This document shows positions 25,668 through 33,016 of a stretch of DNA of 64,000 nt, piece after piece. The translations under genes were made by a program, and so were the position numbers. Every line of letters begins with the position of its first letter. Positions within the stretch are counted from its first letter, which is position 1. The DNA comes from CAWJFP01 sp963842155. Its GTDB lineage: Bacteria; Pseudomonadota; Alphaproteobacteria; JACZXZ01. The stretch lies in the NCBI GenBank assembly GCA_963842155.1, contig CAWJFP010000008.1, positions 1 through 64,000 of the forward strand. The letters run 5' to 3'. Under the pieces are notes generated by a model. The model worked only from the letters and a program-made list of their open reading frames with translations. It made no database searches and was not told the origin of the DNA.

Positions 25668-26068
25668 TGTTCGCCTCGCTCATCGCCTCCCTCGGCGGCA
25701 AGCTTTTGCTGCCGATAGCGCTCCTCGCCGCCGGTGGCGTGGTGTTCCTCCTTGTCCGCCACGAGCTCGACGCCCGCGCGGCGGCCGAGGCGAACGTGGC
25801 CATTGAGACGCAGCAGCTCGACCAGGCCCAGGCCGTCAACAAGGCGAACGCGGCGGCCCTTGCCGAGCTCAAGGCCGAGAGCGCGCGCGAGCTCGCGGCG
25901 CTGGCGGCGGATCGCGCCGCCTCGCGGCAACGCGCTACCCGGCTCCAGACCATCCAGAAGGAGATTGCCGATGCGCCGCCTTCCGACGACGCTCCTTTGG
26001 CTCCCGTGTTGCGCCGCGCTCTTGAGCGGCTGCGAGGCGGCGCCGGCGCCGCCGCACCTCCTCACTGA
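25667..26068 (+). CDS. Rz-like inner-membrane spanin
   Basis: The 133-residue protein has one N-terminal membrane helix (LLLPIALLAAGGVVFLLV), then a long coiled coil from residue 35 to about 105, then a Pro/Ala-rich end. This is the i-spanin plan: inner-membrane anchor with a periplasmic coil that meets an outer-membrane lipoprotein. The Rz1-like gene begins inside it in another frame, as in lambda. Confidence 0.75.
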   Translation: MFASLIASLGGKLLLPIALLAAGGVVFLLVRHELDARAAAEANVAIETQQLDQAQAVNKANAAALAELKAESARELAALAADRAASRQRATRLQTIQKEIADAPPSDDAPLAPVLRRALERLRGGAGAAAPPH

Positions 26069-26255
26069 GACGCGCATCGAGCAGCCGCAGCTCCCGGCCG
26101 ACCTCCTCGCCTGCGAGGACGCGCCCGCGCCGCCCGACGACACGGCTACCCAGCGCGCTGTCGCCGGCTACCTCGCCGAACTCTGGAGCGCCTTCGAGGA
26201 TTGCCGCGCCAAACTCGCGGGCGTGGCCAAGCTTCTGGCGGAGGAGGGGAAGTAG
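25971..26255 (+). CDS. Rz1-like outer-membrane spanin lipoprotein, nested in Rz
   Basis: This frame starts at ATG 25971 behind AAGGAG and overlaps the last third of Rz. It encodes 94 residues with a lipoprotein signal (LLWLPCCAALLSGCEAAPAP, lipidation at the Cys after LLSG) and a proline-rich start of the mature part (QPQLPADLLACEDAPAPPDD), the usual o-spanin composition. The nested arrangement with the i-spanin strongly supports the pair. Confidence 0.75.
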   Translation: MRRLPTTLLWLPCCAALLSGCEAAPAPPHLLTETRIEQPQLPADLLACEDAPAPPDDTATQRAVAGYLAELWSAFEDCRAKLAGVAKLLAEEGK

Positions 26256-26547
26256 GGGGTGGAAAATCCCCCGCCGTCTCGGGGTCGAGCGCGGCGGGGG
26301 CAAGTCGGCATAGGATTGTGATGGCCTGGATCGTAGTCGCGAAAGGCGGCTACGGCGCGTACCATAGTCGGGTTTGGTTAAGCTCGTGTGACAGGGGCGG
26401 GACTTTTAAGGTGGCCGGCAGGTCGCCCGGCGGGAGGCCGCCGCCCGCCCCCAAGGCCGCGGCCAAAATGCCACGCATCGCCGCTTTTAGCGGCGGGGAA
26501 CGGAATCAGTCCCTGTACGATTTGCTTACCGGATGGTACTATGAGCC

Positions 26548-26838
26548 ATGGCTAAGCGGCTTATCATACTGGGAATGACCCTGGCGGCGACCCTTCTGGT
26601 CGCCGGCTGCGAGGCGCATGACAAGCTGGCGGCTGCCGACGACGCCTCCTGCCGCAGCTATGGTCTCAGCCCAGGCACCAAACCCTATAATCAATGCCGC
26701 ATGGTGCTGGCCCATGAGCGGGGCGCCGTCTTCAAGGGCTTCGAGCAGGGCGGCTTCGACCAGTCGATCACGGCCGGCTGCAATATCAGCACCCATGTCT
26801 GCCAGCCCGACGGCACGCGCGGCATCCCCGCTCCTTGA
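26548..26838 (+). CDS. Small lipoprotein of unknown function
   Basis: The 96-residue product has a lipoprotein signal (LGMTLAATLLVAGCEAHDKL; lipidated Cys after VAG) and a short mature part with conserved-looking cysteines (DASCRSYGLSPGTKPYNQCR and AGCNISTHVCQPDG). It lies just right of the phage block and is probably the first host gene. The upstream 290 bases (26256-26547) contain no convincing gene, only a GC hairpin CGCCGC-TTTTA-GCGGCG at 26479-26495. Confidence 0.65.
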   Translation: MAKRLIILGMTLAATLLVAGCEAHDKLAAADDASCRSYGLSPGTKPYNQCRMVLAHERGAVFKGFEQGGFDQSITAGCNISTHVCQPDGTRGIPAP

Positions 26839-27043
26839 GGGCGGTCGACCGTGTTTTTCCGAGGTTTCCGCCGCCCTCGGTTTCCACTATCTTCCAGAAA
26901 GTCCGTTATTTCAATCGGTTGGTGCTCATGACGCCTGTTGAATATGGGTTAATCGTCTTGTGCAACGCACAATGCTCAAGCGAGTAGCCATGCATTAAGT
27001 GCGCATGACGCGAGCATGACGAGCTGCTAAAGTCCGCCCCGCC

Positions 27044-27199
27044 ATGAGACCCAAAGCGAACGCCGCGCTCCGCCGCGGCTCAATTTTTGGCTTTCCGGCC
27101 GAGTACCTCGCCGACTGCCAAAAGCCCCAGCCCCTCACCTCCTATCGGATGACCGGCGCGATGCAAGCCGCGCGTCGCTTCGGGGGGGCGCCGCGATGA
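27044..27199 (+). CDS. Possible small protein coupled to the next gene
   Basis: An ATG at 27044 opens 51 codons (for instance RRGSIFGFPAEYLADCQKPQ) ending in a TGA that overlaps the next ATG by ATGA, which suggests translational coupling. No ribosome site is obvious and no family is recognised. Between 26839 and 27043 I see no gene. Confidence 0.4.
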   Translation: MRPKANAALRRGSIFGFPAEYLADCQKPQPLTSYRMTGAMQAARRFGGAPR

Positions 27200-27546
27200 A
27201 GGGCCTGATCAACCTGTCCTTTGCCGCGATCTGGCTGCTCTGGATCGGCGGCGGCATCTGGGCCTATGTCGCGGGCGAGCCCTCCCTGCTCGGCATCGTT
27301 GCCCTCCGCGCCAAACCGGACAAGCCGGCCCTCGCGGGCGCCATGCTCTCCAAGGCCCCGCTTCTTGCCAAGGACGCGCCCGCCGGCGCCGCTCCGACCG
27401 CGCCGGCCCCGCATATCGTCAGCAATGTCCAGGACTGCACGGCGGTGACGCCGATCGATCAATCGGCGGGCAGCGCCTGCGATCGCCACAAGGCCAAGGG
27501 CGCGGTGATGGCGCCCGCGGTCTTCCACGAGCGCGAAGCCAATTAG
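27196..27546 (+). CDS. Small membrane-anchored hypothetical protein
   Basis: The 116-residue product has one N-terminal membrane helix (FAAIWLLWIGGGIWAYVAG), then a Lys/Ala/Pro region and a C-terminal part with two cysteines (SNVQDCTAVTPIDQSAGSAC). It is 11 bases upstream of the enoyl-CoA hydratase gene and on the same strand. The function is unknown. Confidence 0.55.
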   Translation: MKGLINLSFAAIWLLWIGGGIWAYVAGEPSLLGIVALRAKPDKPALAGAMLSKAPLLAKDAPAGAAPTAPAPHIVSNVQDCTAVTPIDQSAGSACDRHKAKGAVMAPAVFHEREAN

Positions 27547-27557
27547 CGCGAGGGCGC

Positions 27558-28343
27558 ATGAGCGCGCCCGCTGAGCTGCTTTACGACTGTAAGGACGGCG
27601 TCGCGCGCGTCACCTTCAACCGGCCCGAGGCGCGCAACGCGCTCACCTACGCCATGTATGACCGGCTGGCGGAGCTCTGCCGCGCAGCCGAAGGCGATCG
27701 CTCCATCAAGGTCATGATCGTCACCGGCGCGGGCGACAAGGCCTTCGCCGCCGGCACCGACATCGCCCAGTTCCGCGAACTGCGCACGGCGGAAGACGCC
27801 GTCGCCTATGAGGAGCGGCTCGAGCGCGTGGTGGCCGCCGTCGAGCGCTGCCGCGTGCCCACCATCGCCGCCATCGCCGGCGCCTGCACGGGCGGCGGCG
27901 CCGCCATCGCCGCGGCCTGCGACCTGCGCATCGCCGCGCCCAATGCGCGTTTCGGCTTCCCCATCGCGCGCACCCTCGGCAATTGCCTGAGCATCGCCAA
28001 CCTGGCGCGGCTCTCGGCGCTCCTGGGCCCGGCGCGGGTCAAGGACCTGATCTTCACCGCGCGCCTCGCCGAGGCCGACGAGATGCTGGCGAGCGGCCTC
28101 GTCAGCGAGCTCGTGCCCGATAGCGCGTCGCTGATGCCGCGCGCGGAGGCGCTCGCGCGCTCCATCGCGGCGAACGCGCCTTTGACCTTGAGCGCTACCA
28201 AGGAGGCGCTGCGCCGGCTTGAGGCGCGTCTCCCGCCCGATCTCGACCGCGACCTCGTGGTGATGTGCTATACCAGCCGCGACTTCCGCGAGGGGCTCGA
28301 GGCCTTCCTCGCCAAGCGCAAGCCGGACTGGCGCGGGGAGTAG
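27558..28343 (+). CDS. Enoyl-CoA hydratase/isomerase family protein
   Basis: The 261-residue protein carries the crotonase fold elements: VTFNRPEARNALTYAMYDRL, the first oxyanion-hole strand (KAFAAGTDIAQF), and the second (AIAGACTGGGAAIAAACDLR). Helices following GPARVKDLIFTARLAEADEM match the rest of the family. Where classical hydratases carry a glutamate after the second oxyanion segment, this one reads NARFGFPIARTLGNCLSI, so the exact reaction (hydratase, isomerase or other) is not fixed by sequence. It likely acts in fatty or organic acid CoA metabolism. Confidence 0.85.
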   Translation: MSAPAELLYDCKDGVARVTFNRPEARNALTYAMYDRLAELCRAAEGDRSIKVMIVTGAGDKAFAAGTDIAQFRELRTAEDAVAYEERLERVVAAVERCRVPTIAAIAGACTGGGAAIAAACDLRIAAPNARFGFPIARTLGNCLSIANLARLSALLGPARVKDLIFTARLAEADEMLASGLVSELVPDSASLMPRAEALARSIAANAPLTLSATKEALRRLEARLPPDLDRDLVVMCYTSRDFREGLEAFLAKRKPDWRGE

Positions 28344-28358
28344 CCGTCGGCCCGGAAG

Positions 28359-29325
28359 CTACAGCGCCGTCCAGGTGGCATCCGGATTGAACACGGTCAT
28401 GCGGCTCGCGGCGCGCGCGGTGTCGGGGCCGAGGTCCTTCTCGTAGATCTTGCCGTCCTGATTGACGATGAAGGTCTTCACGCCGGAATTGCCGTACTCC
28501 GCCGGAAAGGCCACCAGCGCGAAGCCGCCGATCATATGGCCGTTCGCGACGTAGCTGTAGGCCCCGCCTGGCGCGTCTTTGCCCTGCCGCGTGAGAATCT
28601 TGTAGTAATAGCCGTGGTAAGGCTGCGGCTTGCCCGCCGGATGCTTGCCATAGCCCTCGGCCTGGGCGCTGGCGACGAGGGGCCCGAGCGGGCTCTCCTC
28701 CTCGTCGGGCGTGGCCTGCCAATAGAGCCCGTCATGCCGGCCGGGGCTGCTGCGGAATTTCTGCGCGTATTCGCGGATGCCGGGGTCCGTGCGATCCTTG
28801 CTGGCATAATCGCGCTGGGCCTCGACGAAGGCGCGGCAGACGGCGATGGTGCTGAGCTCGTTGCGGCCGATGCGCCGGTCGAGAATCTCCTCCTCGCCCG
28901 CCTTGGTGTCGAAACGCCAGCGGTCGCCCTGGCGCAGGATCGGTATCGGCGTCGGATAGTCCTCCTTTCCGATCACCAGCACGGCCTTGTCGTCGCCTTC
29001 CTTCTCGATCTTGTGGGCCTCGTCATAGCGCGCGGCGAAGTGGGCGCGCGCATCCTTGTCGGCCACGGGATCGCCCGAGCTCACGAGCTTGCCCGCCTCG
29101 GGGCCGAGGTATCTTCAGGATCGCGGCCATGTCGTTCTTGCGCGCCGCGGCGACGAGCGCATCGGCCGCCTGCTCGGGCGAGTCGAAGGTCGCTTGGCTC
29201 GGGGCCGCGGCGAGCGCGGGCGCGGGCGCCGCGCCGAAGGCAAATCCGATGCCCGCCGCAACGGCGAGCGACATGGCGATCTGCCGCAAAGCGGCGCCTA
29301 GGCTCTTGCGATTTTTTTCCGTCAT
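28359..29325 (-). CDS. DUF2950 family protein, one-base frame break near 29112
   Basis: From the ATG at 29325 a signal peptide (QIAMSLAVAAGIGFAFGAAP) and SQATFDSPEQAADALVAAAR lead to AAILKI, after which the frame turns Arg-rich. Removing a single A at about 29112 gives AAILKILGPEAGKLVSSGDP and joins the long downstream frame (RRIGRNELSTIAVCRAFVEA, GYYYKILTRQGKDAPGGAYS, VFNPDATWTAL). The repaired length of about 320 residues is normal for the family. It is an exported protein of unknown function, regularly paired with DUF3300, as here. A sequencing indel is the simplest explanation of the break. Confidence 0.8.
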
Positions 29326-29387
29326 CTCCGTCCTCGCTTCCTCCGCCCGGCGACGGCGCGCCCAGGCTCCCGCTCCCGGCAGGGCGT

Positions 29388-30689
29388 TCATGGCCGCTTC
29401 CCCCCGCCGCCGCGGGGTGCCGCAGCATGGGGTGCCGCCGCGTGAGGCGTCGCGGCACGGGGTGCTGCGGCACGGGGCGCTGCGGCACGGGGCGCTGCGG
29501 CGCGAGGCGCGCTGACCTGCGGCATCGACGCACGGCTCGAGGCGCCCCGCTGGGCCTCGTTCCTGACGTCGGCGCCGCGACTGATATTGCCAAAGGCGGG
29601 CGGCTGGACGGTCGGGCGGACGACGCTCGGCCGCGCCGCGGTAAAGCCACGCGTGCCGGGGGTGACGCCGCGGTTCGCCGGCTGCGCGAAGCTGCGCGCG
29701 CCGGTATTGGGCGTCGCATAGCCGCGCTCCGCGCGCCCGGCCGCTGGCGTTGTGGCCGCGTTTCGGCCGCCGAAGCGCGCCGCTGCCGCCGGACTGCGAT
29801 AGGGCACGCCGCGGCGATGGCTGGGGTCATGCTGCCAGCGGTCGCCGGCGAAGCCCGGCGCCCGGCCCCCATTGATGCGGGAATAGCGACCGGGATCGAC
29901 ATAGATGTCGCGATGACCCCAATCGGGGCGTCCCCAGCCCCAATAGGGCCCGATCAGGTCGATCCCGATGCCGAAGCCGAAGCCGATCGAGAAGCCGGGC
30001 GCGAAGATGATGCCGGGCCAGGGTGGGAAGTAGTAAGGCGGATAGTCGGGATAGGGCCACTCGCCATAGACCGCATTTGGATCGTAATAGGGGACATAGA
30101 CCTCGCCGTCGCCCGGCTCGATCACGATATTCGGGCCATCGGCGGTCACCGCCTCCTGAGGCGTGGAGGTCAGCTTGCCGGCGGCCTGCGCCTCATGGCG
30201 CAGCCGTTGCACCGAGGCCATCACGTCGGCCTGCTGCGCGAGGAAGGCGTCGCCGAGCTGCTGCGTCCAATCGAGCCGGTCGCTCATCATCTTGAGGATC
30301 TGGGGGAAGGGCACCAGCGACTTCACGCTCGGGTCCCAGCTCTGCTGCGCCAGCGCGGCGCTCAAGGCGTCGCCCTTGAGCGCGGCGTTGCTGGAGACCT
30401 GCACCCAGCGCGCGGCCTCCACCACCTCGAGCGGATAGGTGGAGGCCATCAGGATCTGGCTCAACAGCGGATCGGGATAGAGCGCGATGGGGGCGAGGAG
30501 CTGATCGAGCTGCGCGGCCTCCAGGAGCGGGGCGGGTTGTCCCGCGGGGGCGCCCGGCGGGGGCGCTGCAGCCGGCTGCACTTGTTGCGGCGCCGGCGCG
30601 GGCGTCACGACCTGCCCTTGCGTCTGCGCGAGAACGGGTGGCGCAAGGGCGAGAAGCCCGAGCAATCCGCCGACCAAAGCAACCTTCAT
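29388..30689 (-). CDS. DUF3300 family exported protein
   Basis: The 433-residue protein starts at 30689 after GGAAGC, with a signal peptide (VALVGGLLGLLALAPPVLAQ). A Pro/Gln linker leads to the conserved domain (LDQLLAPIALYPDPLLSQIL, VQRLRHEAQAAGKL, VYVPYYDPNAVYGEWPYPDY). A Gly/Tyr/Trp-rich core follows, then a long low-complexity basic tail built of Ala-Ala-Pro-Arg/His repeats. The family is exported with unknown role. It lies upstream of DUF2950 on the same strand, probably as one operon. It is divergent from the sulfhydrylase gene at 30966. Confidence 0.8.
   Translation of the reverse strand: MKVALVGGLLGLLALAPPVLAQTQGQVVTPAPAPQQVQPAAAPPPGAPAGQPAPLLEAAQLDQLLAPIALYPDPLLSQILMASTYPLEVVEAARWVQVSSNAALKGDALSAALAQQSWDPSVKSLVPFPQILKMMSDRLDWTQQLGDAFLAQQADVMASVQRLRHEAQAAGKLTSTPQEAVTADGPNIVIEPGDGEVYVPYYDPNAVYGEWPYPDYPPYYFPPWPGIIFAPGFSIGFGFGIGIDLIGPYWGWGRPDWGHRDIYVDPGRYSRINGGRAPGFAGDRWQHDPSHRRGVPYRSPAAAARFGGRNAATTPAAGRAERGYATPNTGARSFAQPANRGVTPGTRGFTAARPSVVRPTVQPPAFGNISRGADVRNEAQRGASSRASMPQVSAPRAAAPRAAAPRAAAPRAATPHAAAPHAAAPRGGGGKRP
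29422..29511. repeat. Six 15-base tandem repeats in DUF3300 tail
   Basis: On the plus strand the unit is GCGGCACGGGG(T/C)GCT, with three near-perfect copies at 29452-29496 and diverged copies on either side. In protein this is a five-residue repeat of the Ala-Ala-Pro-Arg type at the C-terminus of the DUF3300 protein. Such repeats change copy number easily. Confidence 0.75.
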
Positions 30690-30817
30690 CTCTTGCTTCC
30701 TCCGGAACGCAGCCCACCCTTTCCAGATACGAGCCAATTCTCGGCGCCCTTCGCAAGTCGGGGAAGTGAATGTTTCGTGATTTTCGAGCGCGTCAAGCGC
30801 GCGTCCCATTGCCTTTA

Positions 30818-30845
30818 TTGTACATAAGTCGAATGTATGTATAAA
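30818..30845 (+). promoter_or_regulatory. Candidate promoter with overlapping operator dyad for sulfhydrylase gene
   Basis: TTGTAC (30818) and TATAAA (30840) are spaced by 16 bases. Between and over them is the dyad TACATA-N9-TATGTA (30821-30841), ideally placed for a repressor. The surrounding 80 bases are AT-rich, in contrast with the rest of the window. A leader of about 115 bases would follow before the ATG at 30966; I see no SAM-II riboswitch pattern in it. Confidence 0.45.
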
Positions 30846-30965
30846 CATTTGACTGTTGATTATCGTATAATAAACGGTTATTGCTCTCCATCAATTTCGG
30901 TCCGGCCGAAGCGGCGGAACGTCGAGGGCGCCGTCGCCGTTGCCGGCAACAGGAGAGGTATCGCC

Positions 30966-32276
30966 ATGACATTGCGCTCCAAGCATCCCGAGACGATCGT
31001 GCTTCATGCCGGCTACCGCCGCGACGCGGCGACCAACGCGGTGGCGGTGCCGATCTACCAGACGACCTCCTACCAGTTCAACGATACCGCCCATGCCGGC
31101 CGGCTTTTCGCCTTGCAGGAGCTGGGCAATATCTACACGCGCATCATGAACCCGACCAACGCCGTGCTCGAGGAGCGCGTGGCGGCGCTCGAGGGCGGCG
31201 TGGCGGCGTTGGCGCTCGCCTCGGGCCAGGCGGCCGAGTTCATCGGCATCCAGAACATCGCCCATATGGGCGACAATATCGTGAGCTCGACCGACCTCTA
31301 CGGCGGCACCTGGAATCTCTTCGCCAACACGCTCTCCACCATGGGGATCGAGGCGCGCTTCGTCGATCCGGCGGACCCGGAGGCCTTCGCGCGCGCGACC
31401 GACGCCCGCACGCGCGCCTATTTCGCCGAGACCCTGCCCAACCCGAAGCTCGAGGTCTTCCCCATCGGCGAGGTGGCGGCGATCGGCCGCAAGCTCGGCG
31501 TGCCGCTCATCGTCGACAACACGGCCGCACCCGTGCTCACCCGTCCGCTCGACCATGGCGCCGCCATCGTGGTCCATTCCACGACCAAATATATCGGCGG
31601 CCACGGCACCTCGATCGGCGGTGTCATCGTGGATGGCGGCAATTTCGACTGGGAGGCGCATGCCGAGCGCTTCCCCATGCTCAACAAGCCCGACCCGAGC
31701 TATCACGGCGCCGTCTGGACCCAGGCGGTGAAGCCGCTCGGCCCCATCGCCTACATCCTCAAGGCGCGCGTGACCCTGCTGCGCGACATCGGCGCGGCCA
31801 TGAGCCCCTTCAACGCCTTCCAGTTCATCCAGGGGCTCGAGACCCTGCCGCTGCGCATGGCGCGCCACGTGGAGAACACGCAAGCGGTGGTCGAGTTCCT
31901 CAAGGGGCAGAGCCAGGTGACGCGCATCATCCATCCCTCGGTGCAGAAGGGCGAGGCGCGGCGCCGCGCCGACAAATATCTCAAGGGCGGCTATGGCGGG
32001 CTGGTCGGCTTCGAGCTCAAGGGCGGCGTCGATGCCGGCAAGCGCTTCATCGATTCGCTCGAGCTCTTCTACCATGTCGCCAATATCGGCGACGCGCGGA
32101 GCCTGGCGATCCATCCGGCCTCGACCACCCATTCCCAGCTCTCGCCCGAGGATCAGCTCAAGACCGGCGTCTCGCCGGGCTATGTCCGGCTCGCCGTCGG
32201 CATCGAGCATATCGACGACATCATCGCCGATCTCTCCCAGGCCTTCGCCAAGACCGCGGTGAAGGCGGCGGCGTAG
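30966..32276 (+). CDS. metY: O-acetylhomoserine aminocarboxypropyltransferase/sulfhydrylase
   Basis: The 436-residue protein is a Cys/Met-metabolism PLP enzyme. Key pieces are ETIVLHAGYRRDAATNAVAV, QTTSYQFNDTAHAGRLFAL, IYTRIMNPTNAVLEERVAAL, the PLP-lysine segment VVHSTTKYIGGHGTSIGG (lysine after STT), and HPASTTHSQLS near the end. The length and the LFAL/NIYTRI insertions match the O-acetylhomoserine sulfhydrylase branch rather than cystathionine enzymes. It makes homocysteine (or methionine) from O-acetylhomoserine and sulfide (or methanethiol) in the cytoplasm. It stands alone, downstream of an AT-rich promoter region. Confidence 0.85.
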   Translation: MTLRSKHPETIVLHAGYRRDAATNAVAVPIYQTTSYQFNDTAHAGRLFALQELGNIYTRIMNPTNAVLEERVAALEGGVAALALASGQAAEFIGIQNIAHMGDNIVSSTDLYGGTWNLFANTLSTMGIEARFVDPADPEAFARATDARTRAYFAETLPNPKLEVFPIGEVAAIGRKLGVPLIVDNTAAPVLTRPLDHGAAIVVHSTTKYIGGHGTSIGGVIVDGGNFDWEAHAERFPMLNKPDPSYHGAVWTQAVKPLGPIAYILKARVTLLRDIGAAMSPFNAFQFIQGLETLPLRMARHVENTQAVVEFLKGQSQVTRIIHPSVQKGEARRRADKYLKGGYGGLVGFELKGGVDAGKRFIDSLELFYHVANIGDARSLAIHPASTTHSQLSPEDQLKTGVSPGYVRLAVGIEHIDDIIADLSQAFAKTAVKAAA

Positions 32277-32303
32277 AGCGTTTTCGCTACTGCTGGAATC
32301 GCA

Positions 32304-32431
32304 AGCCCCCTCACCCTTCCCTCTCCCCCGATTGGGGGAGAGGGTTGTGTAGGGTTGGCGAGGCCCATCAGCCGCTTGCGGCGAGAGCCTAATGGGCCGA
32401 GCCTTACCCGGAGCTGGGTGAGGGGGCGTGT
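32304..32431. repeat. Dispersed palindromic element, copy 2
   Basis: The segment has the same ends (CCCCCTCACCCTTCCC and GGGTGAGGGGG) and the same internal AGGGTTGGCGAGGC and GCCGAGCCTTACCC as the copy at 7809-7908. It also carries an extra block of about 27 bases (CCCATCAGCCGCTTGCGGCG and following). It lies between metY and a small gene. The rest of 32277-32573 shows no gene. Confidence 0.65.
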
Positions 32432-32573
32432 GCTTCAAATCGATCGAATCGTGATTTAAGCGTGGACGCCGACCTCTTACTGCGCCTGTCGGGTCCGCGG
32501 ATGTGATAGTCTTTGCGCGAGGCAGCCGGATGCGCCATGCATCTGGGGAATTCTATAACCGGGGAGAAACGCC

Positions 32574-32846
32574 GTGGGAATGATCGTGGTTCATCACAAG
32601 GTCAAGGATTTTGCCGCTTGGAAGCCGGCCTACGACAAGCATGCGGCAGCGCGGAAAGCAGCCGGTCTGACCAAGGATCATGTGCTTCAGTCCGTGGACG
32701 ATCCGAACGCGGTCACCATCGTCATGGACTTCTCGGACCTCGGCAAGGCGAAAGCCTTCGCCGCTTCGCCGGGCCTCAAGGAGGCGATGAAGGCGGCGGG
32801 CGTGGTGGGAGCGCCGGCCATCCATATCCTGAAGAAGGTGACCTAA
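32574..32846 (+). CDS. Small ferredoxin-like-fold (dimeric alpha-beta barrel type) protein
   Basis: The 90-residue product starts at GTG 32574 behind GGGGAG; an ATG at 32580 is in frame. It reads IVVHHKVKDFAAWKPAYDKH, HVLQSVDDPNAVTIVMDFSD, KAKAFAASPGLKEAMKAAGV, the strand-helix pattern of antibiotic-biosynthesis-monooxygenase-like or related dimeric barrel proteins with the V-x-D-(F/Y)-x-x-W opening. The substrate is unknown. Confidence 0.65.
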   Translation: MGMIVVHHKVKDFAAWKPAYDKHAAARKAAGLTKDHVLQSVDDPNAVTIVMDFSDLGKAKAFAASPGLKEAMKAAGVVGAPAIHILKKVT

Positions 32847-32885
32847 AGCGGGATGCGGTGAGGTGGAATCACCCCTCTCCCCGTC

Positions 32886-32908
32886 ATTGCCGGGCTTGTC
32901 CCGGCAAT
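32886..32908. repeat. Palindromic intergenic repeat
   Basis: ATTGCCGGG-CTTGT-CCCGGCAAT is a perfect 9-base inverted repeat in the phrase CGTCATTGCCGGGCTTGTCC, a common dispersed palindrome of alphaproteobacterial genomes. It lies between two convergent genes and could also help end transcription. Confidence 0.6.
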
Positions 32909-33016
32909 CCATGGACCCTCGGGACGAGTCGCCGAGCCCGAGGGTGACGGTTAGCGGAGCGGCTCAACCTCGTCGCATCTTGCTCTAACGCATGATCCGA
33001 TCGGCGTGAAACGCCC

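Larger units (their letters stand above)
1..26255. mobile_element. Right part of a siphovirus-type prophage, left edge outside the window
   Basis: The block carries the head, connector, tail, tail-tip, fibre and lysis genes of a tailed phage in conventional order, almost all on the plus strand. The tail-tip set (DUF2460, DUF2163, NlpC/P60, J-like) matches gene-transfer-agent-like siphophages. The portal is cut by the window edge, so terminase, replication and integration genes would lie to the left. The right boundary is set after the Rz1 gene, where phage functions end. I found no integrase, attachment repeat or repressor. Whether this is an inducible prophage, a remnant or a domesticated particle cannot be told from this stretch; several structural genes are frameshifted. 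Confidence 0.85.

Noticed and set aside
26479..26495. CGCCGC-TTTTA-GCGGCG hairpin as the phage terminator
   Set aside because: There is no T-run after the stem; it may be only a GC palindrome.
28536..30827. Plus-strand open frame of about 760 codons across DUF2950 and DUF3300
   Set aside because: The minus strand encodes two recognised exported families with signal peptides; the plus frame is low-complexity and Arg-rich.
30846..30965. SAM-II or other riboswitch before metY
   Set aside because: The leader lacks the characteristic CTGATTTAACC and GCTAAA elements of SAM-II and I see no other known aptamer pattern.
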